A program made the position numbers and the translations under genes. A DNA stretch of 64,000 bases from Diphasiastrum complanatum (lineage: Eukaryota; Streptophyta; Lycopodiopsida; Lycopodiales; Lycopodiaceae). Shown in pieces: positions 35,175 to 45,891 of the stretch. A model generated the notes under the pieces. That model ran no database searches. It was given only the letters and a program-made list of their open reading frames with translations, and was not told the origin of the DNA. Position 1 is the stretch's first letter, and each line of letters opens with the position of its first letter. The DNA lies in contig CM055107.1 of the NCBI GenBank assembly GCA_029204225.1, positions 16,733,309-16,797,308 of the forward strand. Reading direction: 5' to 3'.

Positions 35175-35440
35175 ATGTTCATTGCTCCAGAATCAATATA
35201 CCAACAATCTTCAGAGATCTCTGATGTTGAAGCTGAGAATAACTCATAGCATCCCACCGCTTCACTTTTGTCTTTGTCTTCAATGAAGTTGCCTGACTGC
35301 TTCTTGTCCTGGATAGCCTTCTTATTCCTGCACTCAAACGCAAAATGACCATACTTGCCACAAAAATTACAATTGCCATTTCTCTTTGGATTAGATTTGG
35401 AACTGTCTCCTTTTTCCGTATTGTCCTTCCCTTCCTGCTT
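35175..35440 (-). pseudogene. copia zinc knuckle and protease active site
   Basis: In frame with Gag after a TAG at 35441-35443. Shows CNFCGKYGHFAFEC (CX2CX4HX4C) near 35340-35380 and WYIDSGA near 35180-35200. A one-base loss immediately after DSGA breaks the frame before the HMTPH segment. Confidence 0.88.
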
Positions 35441-36112
35441 CTAATCCTTCTTGCCTCCTTTCTTCTTGCCCTTCTTACCTTGATTCTTGGAAAAGAATCC
35501 TAGTTCCTTGAAATCTTCTCTAGATATCAGGTTTTGTCTTTGTAATTCCTCTTGAAGTAGCAAACCATTGAGCTCATCAAATGTCGGCGATCTCTCCCTC
35601 AAACTTAGTGTCATAACAAAGTTCTGATATTGTAATGGTAAGCTATTCAAAACAATTTGTACTAGAGTATTATCAAGTATAATTTCCCCTATAGAAGTCA
35701 ACTGATCTCTTAGATCCTTCACCCTGGTAATAAAATCCGTAATGGATTCTTCTGATTCCATTTTCAAGGTATGAAGCTTATTGTTCAAGAACAACGCTCG
35801 AGACTTACTTACCGTTTCATATGTGTTCTTAAGGATATCCCATGCATCCTTAGGCCCAATTGCATTCTTGATCAGCGGAATCACCTTATCCTTCATAGAT
35901 AAGTTGATGATATGATGTGCACGTTGCACCCGTTTCTCAAATGCCCTTCTATCTTGATCATTGAGACCGTGAGCCATCACCTCTTGTCCCATGACAATTT
36001 CCCAATAATCTTTGTCCTGAAGGATATTCTGAAGTTTGAACTTCCACAAGTTGTAGTTAGATCCATCTAACTTGCTTGACTCCGAAAGAACAGATTCATT
36101 CAGACTCCCCAA
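35441..36112 (-). pseudogene. copia Gag, capsid part
   Basis: 223 residues from an ATG in good context to a TAG. LDGSNYNLWKFKLQNIL and AWDILKNTYET are the UBN2 Gag hallmarks; LNSLPLQYQNFVMTL and the basic tail KGKKKGGKK lead to the zinc knuckle, which lies beyond the stop. If the TAG is a lesion, Gag-Pol was a single frame, the normal copia arrangement. Confidence 0.9.
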
Positions 36113-36330
36113 TTTTGTCGTTCAAAAATGACGAGCTTTCCACTAAGAATGCAATAAATTTTGACGGGTTGCACTGGATCAGACCTGTCTTGTTTGCTGC
36201 TGCCTCAGATCAGACCTGTCTGATCTCTTCTACTCAGATGTTGCCTTCACCAGTTGCTGCCGCCCTCATAAGCTGCCTGCACCAGCTGTATCCTGCAAAT
36301 ATATGACCTGCAACAAATCTGCCTCCCTCA

Positions 36331-36452
36331 GGAGAACCTGCCCAGGTACTGCTGCCCTCAAGAAAAGTCTGCTCAGGTTCTACCACCTCAGAAAAAACCT
36401 GCTCAGGTTCTACCGCCCTCAGGAAAAGCCTGCTCAGGTTCTACCGCCCTCA
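36331..36452 (-). repeat. short tandem repeats in the copia leader
   Basis: Four imperfect units of about 38-40 bp, each with CTGC(C/T)CAGGT and a CCCTCAG-type block, between primer site and Gag. More distant CAGATCTGACC-like and ACCTCCACCAGAT variants surround them (about 36180-36640), so the whole leader is a mosaic of CT/CAG-rich units. Confidence 0.7.
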
Positions 36453-36692
36453 GTTACTACTGCCTTCAGATAAACTTGCACCAGCTATGACCTTCACCAG
36501 ATGTGACTTGTCTGAAACCTCTGCTATGGATGTTGTCTCCCTCAGATCTGCCTGTCCAGAAGCTATCTGCGCCAGATGTGACCTCCACCAGATACAACCT
36601 TCACCAAATAGCACCTCCACTAGATGCGACCTCCACCAGTAAAACCTGCAGCGCTGATCTTCTCCTTCCGTAGATTCCGATCTTAACGAGAT

Positions 36693-36705
36693 GGCTCTGA
36701 TACCA
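36693..36705 (-). promoter_or_regulatory. primer binding site of the near-complete copia element
   Basis: Minus strand TGGTATCAGAGCC abuts the 5' LTR end at 36706. Confidence 0.93.
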
Positions 36706-37100
36706 TGTTAGAATCGAAAAGATTCTCTAATCGGAGTAGACTAATCTTATTAGTACTCACACAAAACATCAACCACAAGCTGAAGAAGAAGAGAGACTAC
36801 AAGAAGCTATGCTTCATAAGCTGGAAACTGAGATAACAATGGAGGTGGGCGCCCATCTACTCTTATAGAGGTTATCCACAATGAAAAGCAAAAGCTATTC
36901 TACTACATTGAAATGCTAATTATGAAGTCTTAACAATAGAAATCTATGCTAACTTGGTTAAAATAGATTTCTATACTATTCTAGCAAAATTGGTACTAAC
37001 TTAGGTACCTATTCTAAAAATAGATAGTACCTATACTAAAAATAAAAATAGGCCTTCTAGCACGCAGACTGGCCTCTACAATTAACCATTAATTCTAACA
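36706..37100 (-). repeat. 5' LTR of the near-complete copia element
   Basis: 395 bp; same structure as 31622-32023, lacking a short ATAGCA-type segment near 36905. Probable TATA box at 36860-36867 (minus). Confidence 0.93.
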
Positions 37101-37365
37101 CTTCCAAGGGCCTAGACTCTTCCAAACCCTAAGTTCATCCACTACTAATTATAGGGCACCCCCAAAAGTCAAGATAGGGCCCCTTAACATAATTAGACTT
37201 TACTTGGACCCGCGAGTTATTACTAGACCAAAATTGGGTCCAACTTAACTAAAACTAACTTAACATGGTCTAAATAATAAACCTAACCCATGGTTACACA
37301 AGTCTCGACCTTTTGGGTCAAAGTAACCTATGGGAAACTAACATTATCATTTATTATTTCTAACA
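37101..37365 (-). repeat. older LTR, 5' part, other side of the insertion
   Basis: Minus strand begins TGTTAGAAATAATAAATG at 37365 and is continuous in sense with 31462-31621 once the inserted element and its target duplication are removed. Contains GGGGCCCTATCTTGACTTTTG on the minus strand. The 5 bp to the right are GTCTC; the partner was not found. Confidence 0.7.
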
Positions 37366-37814
37366 GTCTCTACCACATAAATTGGCTACTATGACTTGGA
37401 TAGAAACCATTAAAAAACAAATACAACAAGATCTCTGTACTTGTATCAATACAAAGTTTTAGATTGCTTCCTGGTAGCTTTGTCTTCGCAAACCGATACA
37501 AAGTAATATGACAACTCGCTTGTTGTGTGTGTATTGTTCACACTTTTTGGCAAGAAAGAAGGGTTCCGGAAAAAGCTGTTGGAGGCTAACCTAATTCTTT
37601 GCTTGCTGGTTTTTTGAGTTTGTAATGCAATTTCAGGCTGAAATTTTCAGCACACAAGGCTTGTAGGAGGGCGAGTTCCTACATCCATCTAATGTGTGGT
37701 TTCGACACATTCCGGTGCTGATTTTTTAGATTTGATACTTGCTGGTTTTTGTGTCTTTTAGGGCACATTTAGGGTTTACCGTTTGAAAAAGTTTTATCTT
37801 CTTGGCTGGTTCTT
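37366..37814. other. non-coding, leader-like
   Basis: No coding frame; T-rich sequence before a Gag scrap, so possibly the leader of that element. Confidence 0.35.
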
Positions 37815-37965
37815 ATGGCAAGAGATTTGGGAGCAATTCATACATGTTCGGACGAAGATATGTTGGATGGCACCAAGTATTGTTCATGGAGTTGCAAGTT
37901 GAGGTTTGGCATCAACATCTTCAAGGTTAGAAAGTATCAGGAATCTTTGATCTCAACTTTTGTTT
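37815..37965 (+). pseudogene. copia Gag N-terminal scrap
   Basis: MARDLGAIHTCSDEDMLDGT followed by KYCSWSCKLRFG fits the copia Gag opening (LDGTNYxxWxxKxR). The frame is lost after about 45 codons and an LTR starts about 75 bp later. Confidence 0.5.
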
Positions 37966-38039
37966 ATCATCGTGGATGATTTTGGTAGGGTTGTGCTGGA
38001 AAAAGTTTCAAGATAATTGTTTTATGATGGAGGTGTTTG

Positions 38040-38820
38040 TGTGAAGAATAGGCAAAATCTAGCTTGATCATTTTGCAATTTTATGTACATAGTGAAATCT
38101 CACATGTTTGGAGCATGTTCCCACATGTGGAAGGTAGGAATAATCACTTTAGTTCATTTATGATGAGTTTAAATAGTCAATAGGCCTTAATCTTAAGTTT
38201 TGGGCCTTTGACTTTTCCACCCCTTGTACACATGTTGGTAGGTGATTAGGCCAAAATTAGTCCATGATGTAGCTCGAGGTTTTGACACTTGGCTTGATGG
38301 TAGAGGGCTAGCGACATCTAATTTTGTGTTGTCATATTGTCATGTGACCAATCAAAAGAGAGAGATCCATATAATTGGTCCAATCATATGCAAGAGATGC
38401 CAAGTCACTAGACCAATCAAATTTAAAGGTGATATGTAAGAGGTCCATCATATTCCTTGTTGACTACACCTCTTGGAGCTCAAGTCGCTATTAGAGAGTG
38501 ATTCTACATTGAGTTTTTTGGAGAGATCTTGAGATTCTACACTTAGAGGGTTTTGCACATTCTCTCTACCCGAGAGTTCATGTACTTTTTCTCTCTCTAC
38601 CCGAGAGCAAGCTCCATACTTAGCTTTTTTCATCACAAGTTGCCTTTGAATGTGTATGTTGAATGGTGAATGCATGATGCATGTTTAGCGTGCTCTTGCC
38701 TTAGAATTGTCAAGCTACATTGATTCAATCTAGTTGGTGCTAGATCTATGTGCAATCACACACACTTTAGGAGATCATTCACATTGTTTGGGCTGTCCCC
38801 ACACATGTGAAAAGTACACA
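38040..38820 (+). repeat. LTR distantly related to family B
   Basis: The start TGTGAAGAATAGGC...ATCTAGCTTGATC resembles family B, as do a GTTGGTAGGTGATTAGG-type block near 38234 and CACACATGTG near the 3' end; the middle is different. Contains two TCTCTCTACCCGAGAG-type copies (38570 and 38600). The 3' boundary ...AAGTACACA (38820) is a guess. Confidence 0.5.
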
Positions 38821-39590
38821 ATTTGGATCTCTTCATCAGCATGAAGATGGAAAAACACCAGTAGGGAAGTTTGCATATGTTTTTGACATAGTGTCAGGTA
38901 CATTCTTGATGAATTTGACATAAGCAATGATAAACTAGATGTCATGTTGAGGGTGCTTTCTACGCTGGAAAGTTGTATTGAGGCAAGTGATTCTATGTGT
39001 GAGATAGAGGCAAGAGATTCCATGGAGAAGATAGTATCAAGCACTTTGTGTGAGAAGGTATTTGAGGAGGAGTAGAAGATACTTTGTGTGATAAAGTGCA
39101 TACTTTACATCTTTCTAATGAGGACAATCTATGACTTGCAAGTTTTGTTTGGTTCATGGATGACATTATACTTGTTTCATTGTTGGAGAGTGGTTGTTAT
39201 ATTGGTCCTAATAGGAATGCAAACATGAAGTGTTATTGGTTTTCAAGATGAACATCCAGAGGAGTAGTTCAGCTAAGCCATCACAAGTGGTAACCTACGA
39301 GAGTACTAGTAGAATTGAATGGGATACAATTCAAGGATTCAACACAGGTCACAGGCGTTCGTGAGATCCTTACATGTTTATGGTAGCTTGGAAGATCTTC
39401 AAAGAGACCAAAGGAGTCAATCTTCAAGCACCACAGTTCTCAAAGATATGGCAAAGGTCATCATGGCTATATTATTTGATTCAAGGTGAGTCAAGTTGTT
39501 TGATTCTAAGGAAGTCAAGGAATCAGGGATATGTTGCACTCATGGAGGTCACACATATGCACTAAGCGACATAAAGGAATCAAGCTCATG
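38821..39590 (+). repeat. fragment of the LARD-like family
   Basis: Two blocks align with the element at 26.5-30.8 kb: 38990-39080 with 30085-30175 (TGATTCTATGTGTGAGAT... to the polypurine-like TTTGAGGAGGAG) and 39365-39565 with 30290-30485 (GGTAGCTTGGAAGAT, GGAGTCAATCTTCAAGCA, ATATGTTGCACTCATGG). Non-coding. Confidence 0.7.
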
Positions 39591-40377
39591 ATTGATGTTG
39601 ATGCTATATTTGTTGTTGTTGTTCCTCCTCAACGTTGTTTTCTCATGTCCACGTTGGGGGCAAGGTTTTTCAATATAGGTATATGTGTTGCTATTTGCTA
39701 CATTGATACTAAAATTTGTGATTCAATTCATAACTGATATTGTGAGATGAAAAGGAGATACTATTGTCTATTTTGCGACCAATCAATTACGCTTCGCTCC
39801 CTAATTTCCTACTATGATCAAAGTTGTGTTGCATTGATGTTAAATGAGATGGTCCATCTAAGGAGTGATGTTTGCCCGCGATGCCAAGTCTCCTGGTAGT
39901 ACTACTACTGCTACAAAGCCCTGCACTATTTCCTATTTTCTCCAGAGGCAGAACGGGTAGGCATTGAGTCAAGTCAAAGGATGTACTGATTTCTTACGAC
40001 ACAAACATCAAAGACAATGGGGTCAATCAACAAGATTTACATCATTGAGAGTGAGGCAACATACCTCATGGCTACATACATGCCTAGCACGATATATGGC
40101 ACCTCCATCAATTACCATTTCAGACTTCTTCGAACATCTTAGGAAATGAAATGATGATTGTTATTAGTTATACATGTAGATATTTACCTTAGATCTTTGT
40201 TTCATAGAGCTCTACATTTGAACTCTATTGTAGCTTTAAGGCTAGCTATGTACCTTATCTTATGTTACAATACAGGTTTCACTCAAAGATGTTTTTATGC
40301 TCCCTAAGCTCGACACGAACTTCATATGTACTTTTCAGTATTATGTACCTTTGGTACCTCACAAACATTGACAAAGT

Positions 40378-40448
<71 letters not shown>

Positions 40449-40735
40449 AGACTTTATACAAGCCCTCTGATTTCTCAGTTATAGATTGGCACTAAAAAGA
40501 AGCTGCAAGTAGTAAGAGATAAGAGGGTCAAGAACGGGTGCACTATAGTGTGCTCACTTGTCTTAGATATACCACTAGCATTCACACAATTCAAAAAAAA
40601 AACCATAGATAATAGAGAGAAATCAAATTGAAATGAGACAAGGAGGGAGGGACCTCTAAATCAATATAACCAACAACACTTCACGGCCAGCATTAGGCAT
40701 GTGTGGAGAAGCTACTGCAATATTTTCCAATGTTG
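39591..40735. other. intergenic, no gene seen, with a CT/CA microsatellite
   Basis: No convincing coding region. At 40379-40448 a (CT)n run of about 46 bp passes directly into (CA)n; frames across it encode only Arg-Glu, Leu-Ser or Thr-His repeats and are meaningless. Confidence 0.6.
40379..40448. repeat. CT/CA compound microsatellite
   Basis: About 23 CT units followed by about 12 CA units, uninterrupted. Confidence 0.97.
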
Positions 40736-41943
40736 TGCTATTTGTCTTTGTGTTGGCCACAACATAGAGGACAAGTATCCTATGATTTTATTCACGCACT
40801 ACACATATCATTGTTTAAACTTATTCTTTGGAGACAAGCTTGGAATGGATAGATCAAGCTTTATAAACAACACAAAAGATTGTTCTTTTGTCATTGTTTG
40901 TTCAAGAGTACTTCAACCTTCTCATAAGTTGACAACCCATGAGCTCCTGAAACCAAATGAAAAAAGGTTTTTATAAATGTCTGGTTATCTTTGCCCCAAG
41001 CAACTTTGTTGATCCTTTGTTAATTAGCATCCATTCTCCCTTGGTGGCAAAATTGTTGGATGTGATGGTGCCCCTTGGTCGTTTGGTGGTTAGTGAGGAG
41101 TGGCATGGGTCTAAGCTAGGAAACAAATTGCCAGCATATTGCTTGATCCATCATCTAAAAATCTACAAAGAAGGTAGTTGCATGCTTGATACTTGTTTTG
41201 AAGTTAGCCACCATGGGATTCATATACGAGTTGATGGATGGTATGGTGGAGGATACAAGAGGAAGTATTATTGTGGATCCCTCAAAATACGTCCATCTTT
41301 TTGTATTCTATTCTAGTTCCAATGTGCTAATTAGTCTCCTCCACTTCTAAACAACCCAATATACTATATACCTACTCCTGAGGTTGGAATTTATCCAAGT
41401 TCACAAATCTTATTTGAAAAGTTGGTGATGTCATTAGGTAAAGCTTCTAAAAAAACATACATGCATCAAAAAATTCAAGAAAACCCACAAAACAAATGTA
41501 AAGAATTGAAAAAAAAAAACAAATTCTTAGCCAACCAACATTACTGATGTCTCATCAATACTTGAAAGCTATTGTTTCCTTGATGCAAGCCTTAAGCACA
41601 TTGTCACTAATAACTAATAAAATGAAAAACAAAAATCAAACCTTGTGAAGTAGAAATGCAAATCTTTTCAAATATCAAGGGATGAATTTAACTAGTACCA
41701 AAACGAATAATATTGAAAAGATCTTCTATGATGCTCGTAATAGATGTTTTGGGCAAGGGCGCTATACTATAAACCCATTGTTGAATACCATAATAATGGA
41801 CACCAACTTGGGACCTTGCAACAAAGGTCGTTGAATTTAGTTGGACAAGCATTTTACATTGTCATGACTCATATTTGTTATTTCTGTAGGTGGTTTTACA
41901 ATTTCATAAGATATAAAAGGGCATCGAACCTCCACTCCATCTA
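40736..41943 (+). pseudogene. decayed hAT transposase
   Basis: Segments in order fit the body and C-terminus of plant hAT (Ac-like, DUF659/dimerisation) transposases. HCLNLFFGDKLG (about 40810-40845) matches the AHCLNLxLED motif; HELLKPNEKRF (about 40940) the ELLxPxxTRF motif; RLVVSEEWHGSKLGNK (about 41085) the LxxMVVSEEWxxxK motif; MGFIYELMDGMVEDTR (41213-41260, another frame) the P(L/M)GxIYExMD block. After a decayed gap, HNNGHQLGTLQQRSLNLVGQ (about 41780-41840) and YKRASNLHSI reflect the C-terminal hATC dimerisation domain. Several frameshifts and stops; the N-terminal BED finger and terminal inverted repeats were not found. Assignment rests on motif spacing and is moderately secure. Confidence 0.6.
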
Positions 41944-42739
41944 ATTAAAAGCCCAAAAGCACATTCTAGCATAGACTAGAACTAAGCTTCTTTAGGTTAA
42001 CATTTTGCCTTCAAAAGACCATTCATATGATCATTCTATCGTCATTTGGATGCTCGTTTAACCAGTGAAGTTGCTTCCCTTGTCTCTATCATCTCTCCAT
42101 CTACGGTGCTGGTTTTGATCGTAAATTGGTAAAAGAGCATATTTTGACAGAAGAAAAGTGGGAATCACTCTTCCACAAGTCAAATTTCCTACAGTTCAGT
42201 GTCAAAAAAATTCTAGAGTTAAAAGAGTATCACACCAGCATGTTGGCTGGTTATCTAGGTTTCTTTACAATGATGGATCATACTATTCTTTTCAACTTCT
42301 TTTCACATAGTTGTCAAAGGCATGTCAGTTCGAGAACTTTTGCATCACAACATATTTTAATGTCAAACCAAACTAACATAAGACATCATTCTCGTAGAAA
42401 GCAATTAACATATTCTCTTTTCGTTGAAACGTTACTAATCACAGTGTTATATCACGTCACTCTGAGGTAATGAAATTTGGACCTTTCCTTTGCCAACCAC
42501 AATTCCCATACCAAATGCTCAATTAAATGCATGTATGCAACCTTGGATGACAAACATCTTAATATTATCTAGGTAAGATAACCACAGTTTTCCTGTTGCT
42601 TCAATCTCATCAATGTGCATATCAACTGATGAAGGTTGTCGTGAGGTTGATTGTATGTCATCATAATGCGGTGCCAATCATTCGTAGTACCTGGGAGCTG
42701 TATGAGACGTAAGTGATGGCTGGATGGTGTGATTGTAGA
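41944..42739. other. region downstream of the prefoldin gene
   Basis: The last 200 bp or so probably hold the 3' UTR of the prefoldin gene (minus strand). A 114-residue plus-strand frame at 42126-42470 has no motif I know and is AT-rich; I do not call it a gene. Confidence 0.45.
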
Positions 42740-43989
42740 TTAATCTTCTTCCAAATTTATTGAATCCTTAAATTTCCCATACAAAATCCGTTTGAGCTCT
42801 GTCATTTTTGCAACTACGTTGTCCTTCTCCTCCTCCAACTGTTCAAGTTCTTTTTGTGTCTCTTCTTTCAAAACTTCAAGACGATTTTCAACGTCATCTT
42901 TGGGCATGTGACAAAATACTTCACCAAGCTGATATCGTACTTCCTCCTCATCTGCTAAAATAAGCTCATTGCTGGCATCCTCTAAATTTTCTGTTTGATC
43001 CTGAAATAGAAAGGTTCTGCACTCCTCAAGACAATATCACTTTAACTGCATTTGGCTTCAGAATTTAGACTACTTACTAAAGGGGATAGACATGTGCAAA
43101 GATTCTAATAGAACAAAGTTCACCGTCAAAGTGAGAGATCCATGAACCTGTTGTCAAATTGACTGCAGAAAAATGGAATAATATATATTATCTGAAAGAC
43201 ATTAAACGTACGACATATTTGATCCCCAACTTACTTTTAGAACTTGGTCGACAATTTACCAGCATATTCAAAAAAGTAAGACACGACTATTAGAAAACCA
43301 TTCCAGTATAATAAAAGCTGGAAATAGCCATGGCATAATATGTTCCAACTGAGTTGAAATGCAGTTGTTTCTATATAGCAATCAAGATCACACAAGAGGC
43401 ACAGAATTTACGTGCTTGAAAATTGTGTTCAAGGTGGATAGTTAGCTTCTGAAGCACAGGAAACCAATTAATAGAACGAGGTTAGGTTCCTCAAACTTAA
43501 AAGATTGCGCATAAAGGTTGTCTTTGAAGAGTTTTTAAGATCGAATGTTTACCCAGAAGGATCTAGAAACTTGCAATTTAGCTTCTCTGAAGAGAAATAC
43601 CTTTTTGGCCTTTATTTCGGCTTCAAGTTCATGAAACTTTGAGTTGAGACGCCCGAAAGTGTTGATATTCTGCTGATCTTCCCATGTGACTTCTGTTTCC
43701 GTACCATTTCCCTATTACCGTATCAAAACAGTTATTTATGCTACATCAACGGCGACATCATGAGACTCCTACGTAAAGAGCAATCCACGAAATCGACCCA
43801 TACTACCTACACTAGCCCTTTTGCTTCAACAGTTGAGGCAAGAGCAGACATGAAGCACCAAAATGAGCTAAAATCCATCATAAAAAGCAAAGATAAAACT
43901 GAAACGGGTACAGAAGTGGAAGAAAAATAAGCTACGAGCGCAAAACAGATAAACGAAAATGTTAAAGCCTGAAATCGTACTTGCTGCAT
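42740..43989 (-). CDS. PFD4: prefoldin subunit 4, three exons
   Basis: Exon 1 is 43981-43989 (ATGCAGCAA, only three codons); intron 1 has GTACGA/TAG ends. Exon 2 is 43601-43711 (37 codons); intron 2 has GTATTT/TTTCAG ends. Exon 3 is 42740-43000, ending TAA. Both introns are phase 0. The spliced product has 126 residues, close to plant PFD4 (about 129). Landmarks: [18 protein letters not shown] at the N-terminus, the first coiled coil to [26 protein letters not shown], then [10 protein letters not shown] in the central hairpin, the second coiled coil ([19 protein letters not shown]) and the plant C-terminus [11 protein letters not shown]. Prefoldin 4 is a beta-type subunit of the hexameric cytosolic chaperone that hands unfolded tubulin and actin to the CCT chaperonin. 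No lesion is visible, so it is likely functional. Start choice is supported by the MQQ-Gly-Asn-Gly opening known in plant orthologues. Confidence 0.95.
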
Positions 43990-44120
43990 GATTGATCTAA
44001 GGCAAAGAAAAAGCCTAGATCGAGATCGACAGACGACGACGATTCCCAGGAAGCAGGCGACAGAAGAGATAGCACGCTCTTTTCCAATCTTCTTTTTAGT
44101 TGCATGTTTGTGAGGAACTA
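43990..44120 (-). promoter_or_regulatory. probable 5' UTR and promoter-proximal region of PFD4
   Basis: About 110 bp upstream of the ATG are purine-rich on the minus strand's sense with CGTCGTCGTCTGTCGATCT, clearly richer in GC than the surroundings, as in many plant 5' UTRs. No TATA box is evident, which is usual for housekeeping genes. The transcription start cannot be placed. Confidence 0.4.
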
Positions 44121-45539
44121 CAGATTTTGGCTGATTATTGTCGGTCCTTCTCCCTTAGGGCTCATACTTTTATTTTCTCTTGAAAGTCCTCATATCTCTT
44201 GGCATGAGATGTCCTCATTTTGTGCACTCATATATCTCAAGAAAGGAAATGGGATTCCTAACCAACTCTCCACTTATTTTACAAGATTAGGGTTCACTGG
44301 CTAATTAATGCTCCTTTTAACTTGATCCAAATCACCTTGATTAAGGGTGTTTTTCACACACATTTGATGGGCTAGATTCTATCAGAGACCTGATTACTTC
44401 TTCGAATGAAAACATGAATCAAATAAAGCAAGAGCATAGATGAAAAGTTCGAGCATACAGATCGTTCAATACATTAACATGGATAGTATCAGACAAGAAG
44501 AGACAATAAGACAGGTCTGAAATGCATTGCAATGAATGACAGTGTACAAAATAGATCAAAGTGAGCACTCGGCCGCTAAGGCAATTTACGAAGCTCTGAC
44601 AATGAGTTGTGCTATGCACGATTCTACTGATTCCTGAAGGACCCTACATTACTCTTGCTGACCTTCCAAAACTACTCACTACAATTGTTGGATGATTACA
44701 AGAACTTGTTAAGTTACTAAACAAGATTAGAAGGCCAAAAGACCATTTAAAGTACAAGCAAATCTATATTTGAGTAGTGTGAAGTGTACAGAGATGATGA
44801 TCAACTACAAGAGTTCATGAATGCAAGATACGAGGGCTATACTTGATGTTGAGTGGACGTCATTTTGAGTACCACATTATATCTTCACTTTCAGAATCAA
44901 TTTTGTATTTCAGCCTTGGAAATCAATTTTGTATTTCGACCTTGAAGCTAAAAGTTGACTAGAATTGCATTTCAAGTTCAGGTTCAAAATAGACAAAGGA
45001 TTGAAATGATCAATCGGATTTTGGATTTCAACCCTTGGGATCGAAACAGGTGCAATTCAATTTAATCCGTCGATCCAAGCCAAGGATTGACTTAATTTTG
45101 AATTCAAATTCTGTTTTCAATCCTCTTTGCATAATCCCATGTAAAAATTGCAAACTATATAAACACTAGTTGATTTTTATAGACCTGTAAAATATTTACG
45201 ACTAAAATTGTAGGTTGTCTGCATACTTCAATCAAGGCGTGTATATACAAAGTAAGGATGTCTAAGGGTTAAATAGAATGAATAGAATGAGATGAACTCC
45301 AACACTCCTTAATCTTACTACTATGAACCATAAAAGAGATTAAGCATTTCAACTAAATGAATCCACTAATTCAATAGGGCCATTTAATTAGGTTATGACA
45401 ACTTCAAAATATAATCAACAATACATGAAATAGCTCCAAAGAAAAATGGAATCACTCACCACAATATTATCGACAATTATTTCATTAACAATCAAAAGGT
45501 CGTAAATGTTGGATTATTCTCCTATAATCCTATAGTTAA
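44121..45539. other. intergenic upstream of PFD4, nothing recognised
   Basis: No coding region. Around 44885-44945 the block AATCAATTTTGTATTTC is repeated within 40 bp. No LTR termini or primer sites were found. Confidence 0.5.
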
Positions 45540-45891
45540 TCTACATCCATCCATTTATCCAGTTTTGTAGTTTTATTCTCATTTCTACACAGCCCGCAGA
45601 AATACACGGGAATCGCTTAACAGGTGGCTTCGACAATGACAAACTATCGAAGGTGTCGAAGGTTGTTTCCATCTGTTATGAATATAATGACTTACCCAAG
45701 TTGTTAACAAGTGAATTTTCAGGAAGTCTTCACTGGATGGATGACAACGCATCCTGGCTAAGCTCCATTTGCGATTTACGACCTGATTAGTTGCCTGAAT
45801 TCAATAAGCCTAAGCGACATTCCTCATTAGAATAAACACCTTATCATTATAGAAAAAAAAAAAAAAAACAACATAGTTTTTATGACAAAGT
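45540..45891 (+). repeat. LTR M, left part, interrupted by element L
   Basis: Shares GGATGGATG(A/C)CAAC followed by TTGCGATTTACGACCTGATT-like sequence with the LTR at 56105-56150. The matching right part resumes at 51367 (compare 56455 on). Element L therefore appears to have inserted in this LTR. Similarity is diffuse and boundaries are approximate. Confidence 0.45.

Larger units (their letters stand above)
31622..37100 (-). mobile_element. near-complete Ty1/copia element
   Basis: 5479 bp, minus strand. Flanks are CTTCT (31617-31621) and CTTCC (37101-37105), a target duplication with one change. Right to left: 5' LTR, primer site, leader with short tandem repeats, Gag, protease, integrase, reverse transcriptase, RNase H, polypurine tract, 3' LTR. 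All domains are present; I count two TAG stops and about three single-base frameshifts. The two LTRs differ by only a handful of substitutions and two short indels, so this is the youngest insertion in the window. It sits in an older LTR. Lineage appears Tork/Tnt1-like from the Gag and RT sequence. Confidence 0.92.

Noticed and set aside
35441-35443. In-frame TAG between Gag and zinc knuckle as possible programmed read-through
   Set aside because: A second TAG replaces a conserved Tyr in RNase H and frameshifts occur too, so decay explains it; copia elements usually encode one frame.
40262-40495. Frames on both strands with Leu-Ser/Thr-His or Arg-Glu/Val-Cys repeats
   Set aside because: Artefacts of the CT/CA microsatellite.
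42126-42470. 114-residue plus-strand frame downstream of PFD4
   Set aside because: No recognisable family and codon composition like the AT-rich background; probably chance.
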